DNA of 64,000 nucleotides, taken from Bradyrhizobium sp. Ai1a-2 (GTDB lineage Bacteria > Pseudomonadota > Alphaproteobacteria > Rhizobiales > Xanthobacteraceae). Positions 18,867 through 29,876 of this stretch are shown here, one piece after another. A program made the position numbers and the translations under genes. Position 1 is the stretch's first letter, and each line of letters begins with the position of its first letter. The stretch covers positions 62,001-126,000 of the forward strand of contig NZ_AUEZ01000008.1 of assembly GCF_000426245.1 (NCBI RefSeq). Reading direction: 5' to 3'. The notes under the pieces were generated by a model. The model did no database searches. It was given only the letters and a program-made list of their open reading frames with translations, and had not been told where the DNA came from.

Positions 18867-20875
18867 ATCGCGAGCACCAGCAGCAGCGTGACGAGCGTTG
18901 CGAAAACGAGGCTGAGATAGCGGCGGATGGTCAGGAATTGCAGGCGATTGAGCCACCCGGCGGAAAAGCCGACGGCCTCTGCGATCGGCCGATAGCCTCG
19001 CTCCCAGACCAGATCATGCAATTCAATCCTGAGCCGCGCCGGCCTTGTGTCTCCCGGAGGCGGCATCGCGACGTGATCGCGGGCATGGAAGGCGAGCGTG
19101 CCGAACACGCGGCGGATCGGCTGGGCGAAGCTTTCGCCGGAATATTGCGCGGCCGGCACGGGATCGGAAAATCCGCAGCCCCAGGCCGGCCCTCGCCTTA
19201 GCGCGCGGGAGGCGAAGCGATGGATGAAGAACGCTGCCGACGAGGCGCAGATCGCGATGAACACCATCACCAGCAGTCCGTTATATGAACTGCGGCTGTC
19301 CGCGATCGGCACGATCGAAAGCCAGGCTTCGTTGGCCTGGACCGGCATGCGGCCACCGAGGATGTCAATGGTGACGGGCGAAAGCGCGTCGATCACCAGG
19401 CCCGGCAGGATGCCGGCGAACAGGCACAAGGCGGCAAGAACGAACATCGCAGTGAGCGAATAGCGGTCGACTTCGCCCGCCGCCTCGGCTGGCGCGCTGC
19501 GCGGCCGTCCGAGGAACGCGATGCCGTAAGCCTTGACGAAACAGGCCGCCGCCAGCGCTGCCGCAAGGGCCAGCGCCGCACCGACCGCGGGCACCATGAT
19601 CTTCAGCGCCCATTGCGGCAGGTCCGGACTTTGCAGCACGGCCTGGAACATCAGCCATTCCGATACGAAGCCGTTGAATGGCGGAAGCGCCGAGATCGCG
19701 ACGCAGCCGACCAGCATGGCGAAGCTCGTCTTTGGCATGCGGTGGATCAGGCCGCCCAATTTGTCCATGTTCCGCTCGCCGGTCGAGGTCAGCACGGCGC
19801 CGGCGCCGAAGAACAACAGGCTCTTGAACAGCGAGTGGTTGAGCACGTGAAACAGCGCCGCGGTGAGCGCAAGCGCGGCCGCCAGGCGGAAGCCGTTGGC
19901 CTGAAACGCCAGCGCAAGGCCGAGGCCGACGAAGATCACGCCGACGTTTTCGATGGTGCTGTAGGCGAGCAGGCGTTTCAGGTCCTGCTCCATCATGGCG
20001 TAGAGAATCCCCATTACGGCCGTGACGGCGCCGAGGAAAAGAACGATCACGCTCATCCACCAGGTCGGCTGTCCCAACAGATCGAAGACGACACGGATGA
20101 AGCCGTAGATCGCGACCTTGGTCATGACGCCGCTCATCAGCGCCGAGACGTGGCTCGGAGCCGCCGGATGCGCCAGCGGCAGCCAGACGTGCAAGGGCAC
20201 GAGGCCTGCCTTGGAGCCGGCACCGAGCAGCATCAGGATCAGCACCAGTCCGATCGCGCCGGGCGCATGTTGCGTGGCGCGGATGGCAGCAAATCCATAG
20301 TCCCCGGCCGGTCCCGCCAGGAGGCCAAAGGCCAGCAGCAATGCCAGCGTGCCGAAGCTTGCCATCACCAGATAGACGTAACCCGCCGCGGCATTTCCGG
20401 CTTCGCGGTGATGCGCGAGCACCAGTGCCCATGACGCCAGCGACATGAACTCCCAGCAGAGCAGGAACGAAAACGCATCGTCGGCCAGGATCACGAGGTT
20501 CATGCCGGCAAGGAACGCCGGAAAGAACGGAAGCACCCGGTGCGGCTCGGTTTCGTGGTGGCCATAACCGAGACCGTAGAGGCTTGCGGCCGCGCCGCCG
20601 AAATTGACGACGACCAGGAAGAAGGAAGCGAGATGATCGAGGCGGAAATGCGCGCCGAGCCATGGCAGTCCGACCGGCAGGACGAGCGCGGACGTTTCCG
20701 GCACGCCCCTGATCAACCAGTTCATCGCAACCGCAGTCGCGACGACACAGATGGCCATCGTCATGCCGTAGATAAGGGCGGCGGCGTTCCTTGAGCGGCT
20801 CAACACGATCGACAGCACGGCAACCGCCAGGAGCGCCGCGACGCAGGACATCTGGAGAGCGACCGCCGACATCAT
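18857..20875 (-). CDS. hyfB: Hydrogenase-4-like antiporter subunit (HyfB, NuoL type)
   Basis: 672 residues with about 15 membrane helices and a long C-terminal extension. NuoL/M features include LLCWEFMSLASWALVLAHH (buried Glu), GSKAGLVPLHVWLPLAHPAAPSHVSALMSG with the pumping Lys, and KRLLAYSTIENVGVIFVGLG. It is a probable proton or cation translocating subunit. It starts one base into the stop of the upstream XRE regulator (TGATG), so the regulator and hyf genes form one transcript. HyfA and HyfH-type ferredoxin subunits are absent from the cluster. Confidence 0.93.
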   Translation of the reverse strand: MMSAVALQMSCVAALLAVAVLSIVLSRSRNAAALIYGMTMAICVVATAVAMNWLIRGVPETSALVLPVGLPWLGAHFRLDHLASFFLVVVNFGGAAASLYGLGYGHHETEPHRVLPFFPAFLAGMNLVILADDAFSFLLCWEFMSLASWALVLAHHREAGNAAAGYVYLVMASFGTLALLLAFGLLAGPAGDYGFAAIRATQHAPGAIGLVLILMLLGAGSKAGLVPLHVWLPLAHPAAPSHVSALMSGVMTKVAIYGFIRVVFDLLGQPTWWMSVIVLFLGAVTAVMGILYAMMEQDLKRLLAYSTIENVGVIFVGLGLALAFQANGFRLAAALALTAALFHVLNHSLFKSLLFFGAGAVLTSTGERNMDKLGGLIHRMPKTSFAMLVGCVAISALPPFNGFVSEWLMFQAVLQSPDLPQWALKIMVPAVGAALALAAALAAACFVKAYGIAFLGRPRSAPAEAAGEVDRYSLTAMFVLAALCLFAGILPGLVIDALSPVTIDILGGRMPVQANEAWLSIVPIADSRSSYNGLLVMVFIAICASSAAFFIHRFASRALRRGPAWGCGFSDPVPAAQYSGESFAQPIRRVFGTLAFHARDHVAMPPPGDTRPARLRIELHDLVWERGYRPIAEAVGFSAGWLNRLQFLTIRRYLSLVFATLVTLLLVLAIWS

Positions 20876-21189
20876 CAGGGCATCCGACCTCCCGCCACCC
20901 TGTCGTTGGAGCGGTCACCTGGCGAGGCATTGTCTGATGCCGCTCGATCCTTCAGCCGCACCCCGCGGCCCTGCCCGCTGCTTGCCGCCCCCTCGTTGAT
21001 CAGTTCGATCCCGGCTTTCTCGAGCGCGGTAATCAACTTCATCAGCGAATCGACATTGCCGCGAACCACGGTGTCGCTCGCTTCCATGCGTTGGATCGTG
21101 GGAACCGACAGTCCGGAGAGATCCGCAAGCTGCCGTTGGTCAATTCCCAACAGACCCCTTGCCGCCCGCATTTGTCCTGCAGTGATCAT
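20875..21189 (-). CDS. XRE-family HTH regulator leading the hyf operon
   Basis: 104 residues. The N-terminal helix-turn-helix (MRAARGLLGIDQRQLADLSGLSVPTIQRMEASDTVVRGNVDSLMKLITALEKAGIEL, about 7-64) is of the XRE/Cro type. The C-terminal 40 residues are polar and probably disordered. Its stop codon overlaps the hyfB start, so it is the first gene of the operon and most likely an autoregulator. A near-perfect palindrome lies about 85 bp upstream of its start. Confidence 0.9.
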   Translation of the reverse strand: MITAGQMRAARGLLGIDQRQLADLSGLSVPTIQRMEASDTVVRGNVDSLMKLITALEKAGIELINEGAASSGQGRGVRLKDRAASDNASPGDRSNDRVAGGRMP

Positions 21190-21272
21190 CAGCCTGGCCG
21201 CCGAAGCGCTTCCCAGCGCACATCAAATATCCTGCTTTGATCCTAACAAATGATGTCAGGAAATCAAGAACT

Positions 21273-21287
21273 GATATCTGAGATATC
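21273..21287. promoter_or_regulatory. Palindrome upstream of the XRE-hyf operon
   Basis: GATATCTGAGATATC has perfect 7-bp arms around one central base. It is in an AT-rich stretch (21230-21290) between the end of the MFS gene and the XRE start, a sensible place for a Cro-type operator or promoter element controlling the xre-hyfBCEFGI operon. Confidence 0.5.
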
Positions 21288-21325
21288 TTTGTCGCCATGG
21301 ACGCGCAGATACCGTGAGGGTTCCG

Positions 21326-22534
21326 TCAGGGTTCGACGTCGGGACGACCGGCGGCGTCCGCCGGGATGCTCTGCTTCAGCAATGTTGCACAGGCCAGTCC
21401 CAGCGCGATCATGATTGCGGCCGATGTCAGCAAGGTCGGCAGCTTGCCGGCATGTGCGAGGCCAAAGCCATAGGCGATCGGGCCCACGGTCTGGCCCATG
21501 AAGAAGAAGAACGAATGCAGCGACAGCGCGGTGGCGCGCGCCTCCACCGACAGTTCGCTGGCGAACACCTGCAGGCAGCCGTGGATCATATAGAAGCCCC
21601 AGCCCATCACCAGGAGGTTCAGCGCCTGGATCTTCCAGCCGGGCCCGAAGGCAACCGCCACAAGCTGCACGCCAACGAGCGTCGCGCCCGCAATCATCAT
21701 TCCCCTGACGCCGAGCAGTGGGAGAAAGCGCGACACCGTCATGGTGTAGAGCAGGCCGCCCACCGCAAACCCGGCGATGACGATGCCCGCGATCGACAGC
21801 GAGGTTTCGCCGAGATCGAACAGGAACGACGCCACGAACGGAAACAGGCCGAGCACGCAGCAGCCTTCGACGAAAACAGCGGAATAGCAGACGGGCGCGT
21901 TCGGATTTGTGAGGATGGTGCGGTAGCCATGCTTCAAGGCGGAGAGGCTCGTCTTCGGCGGATGCGCGAGCTTCGCGCCGCGGAAGCCGGCGAGCACTGC
22001 AACCGAGGCCAGTACGACCATCGCGCCGAGCACGGCGAGCACGCCGCGCCAGCCGAGGAAATCGCCGATCAGACCGGAGGCCGAAGCGCCCAGGAGGTTG
22101 CCGGTCATCGCGCCCGCGAGCGTCCGCCCGATCGCGACCTGGCGCTTGTCGGGCGCCACGAGATCGCTGGTCAGCCCGAGCGCGACAGGAAACACGCCGC
22201 CGGAGCCGATGCCGGCGAGGATCCGGCTCGCGAACAGCATCGAGAATGATGTCGACAGCGCGCCAAGAATATTGGCGAGCCCTAGCAGCACCAGACAGAT
22301 GATCATCAGCCGCGCCTTGCCGAACAGGTCGGCGGCGGCGCCCAGCAGCGGCTGGACGACGGCGAAGGTGAAGGCGAACACGGCGGCAAAGCTTGCGGCG
22401 GTGGCGATGCTGACGCTGAACTCGTCGGCAACATGCGGAAGCACCGGATCGAGCGCCCGCGCTGAAAGACTAGCGGCAAAGGTTGCGATCGCAATGATGT
22501 TGAGCGCCGGCGGCAGGCGGCCAGTTGCAGTCAC
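21326..22534 (-). CDS. MFS transporter
   Basis: 402 residues with about 12 membrane helices, the usual MFS size. The loop 2-3 motif appears as PLLGAAADLFGKARLMIICLVLLG and a second-half equivalent as GLLYTMTVSRFLPLLGVRGMM. Drug/H+ antiporter-like features (ARILAGIGSGGVFPVALGLTSDLVAPDKRQVAIGRTLAGAMTGN) suggest an efflux permease of the DHA1 type. The substrate is unknown. It lies 18 bp downstream of kdsA on the same strand and could be co-transcribed with it. Confidence 0.88.
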   Translation of the reverse strand: MTATGRLPPALNIIAIATFAASLSARALDPVLPHVADEFSVSIATAASFAAVFAFTFAVVQPLLGAAADLFGKARLMIICLVLLGLANILGALSTSFSMLFASRILAGIGSGGVFPVALGLTSDLVAPDKRQVAIGRTLAGAMTGNLLGASASGLIGDFLGWRGVLAVLGAMVVLASVAVLAGFRGAKLAHPPKTSLSALKHGYRTILTNPNAPVCYSAVFVEGCCVLGLFPFVASFLFDLGETSLSIAGIVIAGFAVGGLLYTMTVSRFLPLLGVRGMMIAGATLVGVQLVAVAFGPGWKIQALNLLVMGWGFYMIHGCLQVFASELSVEARATALSLHSFFFFMGQTVGPIAYGFGLAHAGKLPTLLTSAAIMIALGLACATLLKQSIPADAAGRPDVEP

Positions 22535-22552
22535 GACCTTCGCACCCGCCCC

Positions 22553-23404
22553 TTAACGCGCCGTCTTCTTGGCCAGCGCGTCGAATTCCATCAGCGTCCT
22601 GACGAGCCCTTCGAACTCGCGGAGCGGCACCATATTCGGTCCGTCGGATGGGGCGTGGTCAGGATCGGGATGAGTCTCGATGAAGACGCCGGCAACGCCG
22701 ACCGCCACGGCCGCGCGCGCCAGAACGGGGACGAATTCGCGCTCGCCGCCCGACGATGCCCCCTTCCCGCCCGGCTGCTGCACCGAATGGGTAGCGTCGA
22801 AGATGACGGGCGCGCCGGTGGTGCGCGCCAGGATCGGCAGCGCGCGCATGTCGGACACCAGGGTGTTATAGCCGAAGGACACGCCCCGCTCGGTCACCAG
22901 CACGTTCGGATTGTTGGCGCCCGTCAGTTTTGCAACCACATTGGCCATGTCCCACGGCGCCAGGAACTGACCCTTCTTGACGTTGACGACCTTTCCGGTT
23001 GCGGCCGCCGCAAGCAGCAGATCGGTCTGCCGGCAAAGGAACGCCGGAATCTGCAGCACGTCGACCGCCGGCGCCACCGCCGCGCATTGCGCGAGCTCGT
23101 GCACGTCGGTCAGCACGGGCAGGCCGAGCGAGGACCGGATCTCGGCAAAGATCGGCAGCGCCTGCGCCAGTCCGATGCCGCGCGCGGCGGATGCGCTGGT
23201 GCGGTTGGCCTTGTCGAATGACGTCTTGTAGACGAGCCCAACTTTCAGGCGGCCCGCGATCTCCTTCAGCGCGCCGGCCACCTCCAGGGCATGCGCGCGG
23301 CTCTCGAGCTGGCACGGCCCGGCGATGATCGAGATCGGCAGATCATTGCCGAACTTGACCGGGCCGACGCTGACGATCGGTGCCGCCGAGAGCTTGGCGT
23401 TCAA
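22553..23404 (-). CDS. kdsA: 3-deoxy-8-phosphooctulonate synthase (KDO-8-P synthase)
   Basis: 283 residues. It joins arabinose-5-phosphate and phosphoenolpyruvate to make KDO-8-phosphate for lipopolysaccharide. Visible motifs are [48 protein letters not shown] and [18 protein letters not shown]. The Cys in AGPCQLES marks the metal-dependent class II form; the E. coli metal-free enzyme has Asn there. The start is the ATG at 23404. The NIPSNAP gene lies upstream on the same strand. Confidence 0.97.
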   Translation of the reverse strand: MNAKLSAAPIVSVGPVKFGNDLPISIIAGPCQLESRAHALEVAGALKEIAGRLKVGLVYKTSFDKANRTSASAARGIGLAQALPIFAEIRSSLGLPVLTDVHELAQCAAVAPAVDVLQIPAFLCRQTDLLLAAAATGKVVNVKKGQFLAPWDMANVVAKLTGANNPNVLVTERGVSFGYNTLVSDMRALPILARTTGAPVIFDATHSVQQPGGKGASSGGEREFVPVLARAAVAVGVAGVFIETHPDPDHAPSDGPNMVPLREFEGLVRTLMEFDALAKKTAR

Positions 23405-23497
23405 CGGTGTGTCCTTTCAATTTCGCGCGGACCATGCCGGTCCGCGACACCAGGATCAACCCCGGTTATGTCCGGAATATCGGGGGTGCGCCGAACC

Positions 23498-23824
23498 TCA
23501 CTTCAGCGCGGAGAATGAGGTCGGCACCAGCAACTGGTTGACGATGTTGCCGACGATCTGGCCATCCTCTTCCGTCTTCGCCCGCGCCGAAATCCATTCC
23601 GGATCGGTCTGGAATGCAGTCCATTTCTTCTCGCGATCGGCAAGCGATTCCCAGGCGAGGACGTAGGTCAGATCCTGGTTGGATTCGCCGACCAGCGTCG
23701 TGAAGAACCCGACCTGCTTGATGCCGTGCTTCTCCCACAGCTTGAGCGTGATGGTGTCGAAGCGCTTGAGCAGCGCCGGCAGCCGGCCCGGCAGGCAGCG
23801 ATAGACGCGGGTCTCGTAGATCAT
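23498..23824 (-). CDS. NIPSNAP family protein
   Basis: 108 residues. The dimeric ferredoxin-like alpha/beta-barrel pattern is visible: MIYETRVYRCLPGRLPALLKRF at the N-terminus, then HGIKQVGFFTT, YVLAWESLADREKKWTAFQTDPEW. This is the NIPSNAP pattern. Biochemical roles of bacterial NIPSNAP proteins are poorly defined. It is cytoplasmic and may share a transcript with kdsA and the MFS gene about 90 bp downstream. Confidence 0.88.
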   Translation of the reverse strand: MIYETRVYRCLPGRLPALLKRFDTITLKLWEKHGIKQVGFFTTLVGESNQDLTYVLAWESLADREKKWTAFQTDPEWISARAKTEEDGQIVGNIVNQLLVPTSFSALK

Positions 23825-23905
23825 TCGGCAGTCCTCCCTATGGTTGCGCAGCGGTTATAGCGATTGCATGGAAGGCTGTCTTGAGTGGAACATCGCATGT
23901 CACCC

Positions 23906-23935
23906 TTGCCGCGACGCCGCACCTGATCGTATATA
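23906..23935 (+). promoter_or_regulatory. Possible promoter of brnT-brnA
   Basis: TTGCCG (23906-23911) and TATATA (23930-23935) are 18 bp apart and fit -35/-10 spacing. The proposed brnT start codon at 23942 is only 6 bp after the -10, so transcription would begin at or near the start codon. Confidence 0.45.
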
Positions 23936-23941
23936 CAAAAT

Positions 23942-24202
23942 GTGAGTGACTTTGATCCGAATAAGGATAAGATCAATCTTGCCAAGCACGGGATATCACT
24001 CGAGCGCTGGGTGGATATGGATATCTGGGCGATCGTCAGGGCAGATCCCTTCGACTACGGCGATCCTCGCTACCGAGCGTACGGATTGATCGAAGGGGTT
24101 GCCTATTGTCTGGTCTTCACTGTGCGCAACGAACGATACCGGCCCATCAGTCTGCGCCGTGCGCACGCAAAGGAGGTGAGACGCTATGTCCAGGAAAGCT
24201 AA
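23942..24202 (+). CDS. brnT: BrnT-type ribonuclease toxin
   Basis: 86 residues. The BrnT pattern is present: FDPNKDKINLAKHGISLERWVDMD, then GDPRYRAYGLIEGVAYCLVFTVRNERYRPISLRRAHAKEVRRYV. BrnT is a RelE-like ribonuclease that arrests growth until neutralised by BrnA. The N-terminal WD of many homologues is FD here. The start is GTG with no visible Shine-Dalgarno and a -10-like TATATA 6 bp upstream, so translation may be leaderless. The 3' end overlaps brnA by 17 bp. Confidence 0.9.
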   Translation: MSDFDPNKDKINLAKHGISLERWVDMDIWAIVRADPFDYGDPRYRAYGLIEGVAYCLVFTVRNERYRPISLRRAHAKEVRRYVQES

Positions 24203-24473
24203 GCCACCTGCATTTGACAGTGACAATCCGGAATGGACCAGGGCCGATTTTGCGGCAGCGACGAGGTTTCCGAGCGGCACGCGCTTGAAGGATATGAAAC
24301 CGAGCGAACTCGATCGATTAATCAGAAAGCGCGGACCGCAGAAGGCACCCACCAAAGTTCCAGTATCGATCCGACTGAGCCCCGAGGTCGTGAAACATTT
24401 CAAGGCCAAGGGTCCCGGCTGGCAGGCGCGGATCGACGATGCGCTACGCAAGATCGTCAAAAAAGCAGGCTGA
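24186..24473 (+). CDS. brnA: BrnA-type antitoxin
   Basis: 95 residues. BrnA signatures are FDSDNPEWTRADFAAATRF and the C-terminal ribbon-helix-helix KVPVSIRLSPEVVKHFKAKGPGWQARIDDALRKIV. In this family the RHH domain binds DNA and represses the brnTA promoter, and the N-terminal part binds the toxin. A strong AGGAGG precedes the ATG and lies inside brnT, so the antitoxin should be translated better than the toxin. Confidence 0.92.
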   Translation: MSRKAKPPAFDSDNPEWTRADFAAATRFPSGTRLKDMKPSELDRLIRKRGPQKAPTKVPVSIRLSPEVVKHFKAKGPGWQARIDDALRKIVKKAG

Positions 24474-24496
24474 ACCGTACCGTTTACACGAGTTGT

Positions 24497-24576
24497 AAGG
24501 TGGGCAAAGCGAAGCGTGCCCACCATTCACGATCGCTGCAAGCGAAGGTGGGCACGCTTCGCTATGCCCAGCCTAC
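24497..24576. repeat. Palindromic intergenic repeat (GGTGGGCA type)
   Basis: GGTGGGCAAAGCGAAGCG followed by TGCCCACC, then GGTGGGCACGCTTCGCTATGCCCA about 20 bp later, form nested inverted repeats between the convergent brnA and pyrG genes. It may serve as a bidirectional terminator. Confidence 0.7.
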
Positions 24577-24579
24577 GGC

Positions 24580-26223
<1,644 letters not shown>

Positions 26224-26264
26224 TTATCTCGACGAGACCGATTCGCCAAAATGATTCGTGTCCT

Positions 26265-26285
26265 CCCGGCAAACTTATTGCCGGG
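26265..26285. terminator. Hairpin between secG and pyrG
   Basis: CCCGGCAA and TTGCCGGG are perfect 8-bp arms around a 5-nt loop. There is no T-run on either side, so it may be an attenuator or a weak or factor-assisted terminator rather than a classical intrinsic terminator. Confidence 0.4.
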
Positions 26286-26379
26286 CTGTGAGTGACGTGA
26301 ATTTTACTGCTTAGTCAGGGTCTTAATGGCGCTTCCTGACACAGGATTCCAGTCCTGCACCCTGCATAGCCACCCCGCA

Positions 26380-26790
26380 TTATTGCGAGCGTGGCGCCTG
26401 CGGCGCGGCCGGAGCCTGCGGAGCGGCGGGAGCCTGCTGGCCCTGCTGCTCGTCGACCTTCTTCAGCGAATCCAAAATACCGCCCGAGGTCGGCGGAGTG
26501 ATCGGGACGCCGCCGGCAGGCTGCTGGGTCGGCGCCGGCGCGCCGGTGCCGATGATTGAGGTGGGCTGCCTGCTGAGACCGGCATGCCAGGACAGGAACA
26601 GGCTGGTCAGAAAGAACAGCGCCGCCAAGACCGACGTGGTCCGCGTCAGCAGGTTGGCCGTGCCGCGGCTCGACATGAAGCCCGCGCCTCCACCCATGCC
26701 AAGGCCGCCGCCCTCGGATTTCTGCAGCAGCACTGCGCCGATCATCACGGCGACGATCATGAGATGGATGACGATGACGACAGTCTGCAT
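26380..26790 (-). CDS. secG: Preprotein translocase subunit SecG
   Basis: 136 residues: two membrane helices (about 2-23 and 53-73), the SecG loop motif LLQKSEGGGLGMGGGAGFMSSRGTANLLTRTT between them, and a C-terminal Pro/Ala/Gln-rich tail (about 75-136) typical of alphaproteobacterial SecG. It is an auxiliary part of the SecYEG channel in the inner membrane. The start is set at MQTVVIVIH; a frame six codons longer has no better site. Confidence 0.95.
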   Translation of the reverse strand: MQTVVIVIHLMIVAVMIGAVLLQKSEGGGLGMGGGAGFMSSRGTANLLTRTTSVLAALFFLTSLFLSWHAGLSRQPTSIIGTGAPAPTQQPAGGVPITPPTSGGILDSLKKVDEQQGQQAPAAPQAPAAPQAPRSQ

Positions 26791-26920
26791 TGTGACCTTC
26801 CGTCGCAAGCGGAGAATCGCCGGGTTCCGGCGGCTCGCGCTATCAGCGGGTTTTCCTGAAGTTGCGCGGTGTTACACGATCGGGACCGGCAACGCCACCC
26901 CATAACCGCCGCAGTTTTAG

Positions 26921-27676
26921 CTAGGGAGCGCCCGCTGCGATCGCAAGGAAATCGGCAGCCTTCAGGCTGGCACCACCGACCAGCGCGCCGTTGACATTGG
27001 CAACGCTCAATAGCTCGGCCGCGTTCGAGGGTTTTACGGAGCCGCCGTAGAGAATACGGATATTTGCGCCCTCCCCCTTGAAGCGATCCGTCAAGACACT
27101 GCGGATAAACTTATGAACTTGCTCGACATCCTGCGCCGTCGGGGTCAGCCCGGTGCCGATCGCCCAAACCGGCTCGTAGGCGACCACCAGCTTGGCGGCA
27201 GTCGAGCCGTCCGGCAACGACCCCTTGATCTGCGCGCCGCAAACATCGAGCGCCTGCCCGGCGTCGCGTTGCCCGCGGGTCTCGCCGATGCAGACGATTG
27301 CGGTAAGGCCGGCGCGCCAGGCGGCCTCGGCCTTCTGGCGAACCAACGCATCGGTCTCGCCATGGTCGGCGCGGCGCTCGGAATGGCCCACGATGATGGC
27401 GCTGGCGCCGGCATCCGCCAGCATTTCAGCGGAGATATCGCCGGTATGGGCGCCCGACGCCTTGGGATGGCAATCCTGAGCGCCGAGCGCGACCTTCGAG
27501 CCGCGCGCCTTTTCGGCAAAGGCGGCAAGCAAGGTCGCCGGCGGGCACACCAGGAGATCGGCCTTGCCGGCCAGCGCGCCGGCACCCGCCAGCATGGCGT
27601 CGAATTCGCCTGCGGAAACTTTCAGGCCGTTCATCTTCCAGTTGCCGGCGATCAGCGGCCGGATGGCGTCGGTCAT
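26921..27676 (-). CDS. tpiA: Triosephosphate isomerase
   Basis: 251 residues. It interconverts dihydroxyacetone phosphate and glyceraldehyde-3-phosphate. Visible motifs are GNWKMNG with the catalytic Lys, VGHSERR with the catalytic His, [15 protein letters not shown] with the catalytic Glu and loop 6, and [32 protein letters not shown]. Usual length. It is divergent from ppiD, with about 225 bp between the starts that must hold both promoters. Confidence 0.98.
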   Translation of the reverse strand: MTDAIRPLIAGNWKMNGLKVSAGEFDAMLAGAGALAGKADLLVCPPATLLAAFAEKARGSKVALGAQDCHPKASGAHTGDISAEMLADAGASAIIVGHSERRADHGETDALVRQKAEAAWRAGLTAIVCIGETRGQRDAGQALDVCGAQIKGSLPDGSTAAKLVVAYEPVWAIGTGLTPTAQDVEQVHKFIRSVLTDRFKGEGANIRILYGGSVKPSNAAELLSVANVNGALVGGASLKAADFLAIAAGAP

Positions 27677-27901
27677 GGCAGGATTCCCGAGAAATGTCAG
27701 AGCGCCAGCGCTAGCAGAGCCCGGCCGTCACTTCCAGACCCGCCGATCCGCCGCTACAAATCGCCGCTAAGGTTTGGTTGCGACGGCGCAGTTGCCACTT
27801 TATGATGCGTTCCCAACTCGGTGACGCCCTTCAAGGAATCCGATTATCGGACTATCCCCGGGCGCGACCCGGTTCCCCTCCTTTTCAAACAAGTTGGACC
27901 C

Positions 27902-29806
27902 ATGCTTCGAGGAATTCGGACAGCCTCATCAAACTGGCTCGGCAAGATTGTCATGGCCGTGGTGATGGGCGTTTTGATTGTCAGTTTCGGAATCTGGGGC
28001 ATCGCCGACATCTTCAGGGGGTTCGGCCAGTCGACGCTCGCCAAGGTTGGCAGCACCGAAATCTCGACGGAGCAATTCCGCCAGATCTACAGCGACCGGC
28101 TGCAGCAGATCGGTCGTCAGTACGGCCGTCCGTTGACGCCGGACCAGGCGCGCGCCTTCGGCTTTGACCGGCAGGTGCTGCAGCAGACGATCGCGGAAGC
28201 AGCCCTCGACGAGGAAGCCAGGCGGATGCGGCTCGGCCAGTCCGACGCCGAGACCATGCGCGCGATCTACAACGACCCGAACTTCAAGGGGCTGAACGGC
28301 CAGTTCGAGCCGCAGCGATTCCAGTCGGTGATCCGCCAGTTCGGCTACACCGAGCAGCGTTATCTCGCCGAGCAGCGCCGCGTCGGCCTCCGTCGCCAGC
28401 TCGCCGGCACGATCGGCGCCGGCATCGAGCCGCCAAAGACATTGATCGAGGCCCTGATCCGCTATCAGAACGAGCAGCGCTCGATCGAGTACATCAAGCT
28501 CGACGCCGCGCAGGCCGGCACCATCGACCCGCCCTCGCCCGAGGCGCTGGCCGCCTATTTCGAGGATCACAAAGCCCAGTTCCGCGCACCCGAATACCGC
28601 AAGATCGCATTCGTCGTCGTGACGCCCGAGGAGATCGGCAAGTGGACCGAGGTCTCCGACGAGGATGCGAAGAAAATATTCGAACAGCGCCGTGAGCGGC
28701 TCGGCACGCCGGAGAAGCGCGAGATATCGCAGATCGTGTTTCCGAACATGGAAGAAGCCACTGCCGCACGTGCGCGGCTGACTTCGACCACCTCGTTCGA
28801 TGACCTCGCCAAGGAGCGCAACCTCAATTTGGCCGACGTCGATCTCGGCATGGTCGCGAAGTCGGCGATTCTTGATCCGGCCGTGGCGGATGCGGCCTTC
28901 TCCCTGCCCTCGGGCGAAGTCAGCCAGCCGGTGCAGGGCCGCTTTGGCGTGGCGCTGGTCAAGGTCGGCAAGATCGAGCCCGGCACGACGCCGACCTATG
29001 AAAGCATGGCGGGCGAGATCAAAAAGCAGATCGCAGCCGAGCGCGCCCGCGAGAAGGTCGCCGATCTCCACAACAAGATGGAGGACGAGCGCGGCGGTGG
29101 CGCCAACCTCGCCGAGGCGGCACAGAAGCTTGGGCTCGCCGCCGTCACCATCGACGCTGTCGACCGTTCGGGACGCATGCCGAACGGCCAGCCTGTGGCG
29201 AATATTCCGACCGGGCTGGATGTGGTTTCGCAGGCCTTTGGCAGCGACGTCGGCGTCGACAATGAGCCGATCCAGTTCCGCGGCGGCTATGTCTGGTACG
29301 ACGTGCTCGGCGTGACGCCGTCGCGCGAGCGCAGCCTCGACGAGGTGCGCGACCAGGTCGAGGCGAAATGGCGCGAGGACCAGATCGCGACCAAGCTGCG
29401 CGAAAAGGCGACCGAGATCGTCAAGAAGGTCGAGGCCGGCGGCAAGCTCGCCGAGGAAGCCTCCGCGCTCGGCGTGAAGCTCGATACATCGGATAAATTC
29501 CGCCGCGACGCCGCTCTGCCGGGCCTGCCCGAGAGCGTGGTCTCGGCCGCGTTCCGCACTGCCAAGGATGGCGTCGGCCAGGCCACGGGGACCGGCGGAG
29601 AACGCATTGTCTTCCGCGTCACCGACATCATCGTGCCGCCGGTCGATCTTGCCTCCGACGAGGTCAAGAAGCTGAAAGAAGCGCTGCAGCGCGGAATGAC
29701 CGACGAGCAGGTCGCGCAATACGTCAACAAGATCGAAAAAGACATCGGAACCACAATCAATCAGGCCGCCTTCGCTCAGGTGACGGGCGCGAATAACAAC
29801 GAGTGA
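27902..29806 (+). CDS. ppiD: Periplasmic peptidyl-prolyl isomerase PpiD-like (SurA N-terminal domain, parvulin)
   Basis: 634 residues. A single N-terminal membrane helix (about 14-36, [25 protein letters not shown]) anchors it in the inner membrane with a large periplasmic part. A SurA-type N-domain (about 38-200) is followed by a parvulin rotamase-like domain (about 265-365; [21 protein letters not shown]...[48 protein letters not shown]), then a helical C-terminal region. It is a chaperone for newly exported proteins. The start ATG at 27902 precedes the helix correctly. It leads into trpD through a repeat sequence. Confidence 0.9.
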   Translation: MLRGIRTASSNWLGKIVMAVVMGVLIVSFGIWGIADIFRGFGQSTLAKVGSTEISTEQFRQIYSDRLQQIGRQYGRPLTPDQARAFGFDRQVLQQTIAEAALDEEARRMRLGQSDAETMRAIYNDPNFKGLNGQFEPQRFQSVIRQFGYTEQRYLAEQRRVGLRRQLAGTIGAGIEPPKTLIEALIRYQNEQRSIEYIKLDAAQAGTIDPPSPEALAAYFEDHKAQFRAPEYRKIAFVVVTPEEIGKWTEVSDEDAKKIFEQRRERLGTPEKREISQIVFPNMEEATAARARLTSTTSFDDLAKERNLNLADVDLGMVAKSAILDPAVADAAFSLPSGEVSQPVQGRFGVALVKVGKIEPGTTPTYESMAGEIKKQIAAERAREKVADLHNKMEDERGGGANLAEAAQKLGLAAVTIDAVDRSGRMPNGQPVANIPTGLDVVSQAFGSDVGVDNEPIQFRGGYVWYDVLGVTPSRERSLDEVRDQVEAKWREDQIATKLREKATEIVKKVEAGGKLAEEASALGVKLDTSDKFRRDAALPGLPESVVSAAFRTAKDGVGQATGTGGERIVFRVTDIIVPPVDLASDEVKKLKEALQRGMTDEQVAQYVNKIEKDIGTTINQAAFAQVTGANNNE

Positions 29807-29851
29807 GCATGATCCGGAAAAGCGGGAACCGGTTTTCCGATCAGATCATGC
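29806..29851. repeat. REP-like palindromic repeat, copy 2
   Basis: AGCATGATCCGG...CCGGTTTTCC...GATCATGC sits directly between the ppiD stop and the trpD start. Its first base is the last base of the ppiD stop codon. Confidence 0.75.
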
Positions 29852-29876
29852 GTCATTGAATATCCATGAGCGGGCG

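Noticed and set aside
14265..20875. Formate hydrogenlyase or H2-evolving hydrogenase-4
   Set aside because: The large subunit lacks all four Ni-Fe cysteines, ferredoxin-type subunits and maturation genes are not present, and no formate dehydrogenase gene is nearby. The subunits are homologous, but the name as an enzyme would mislead.
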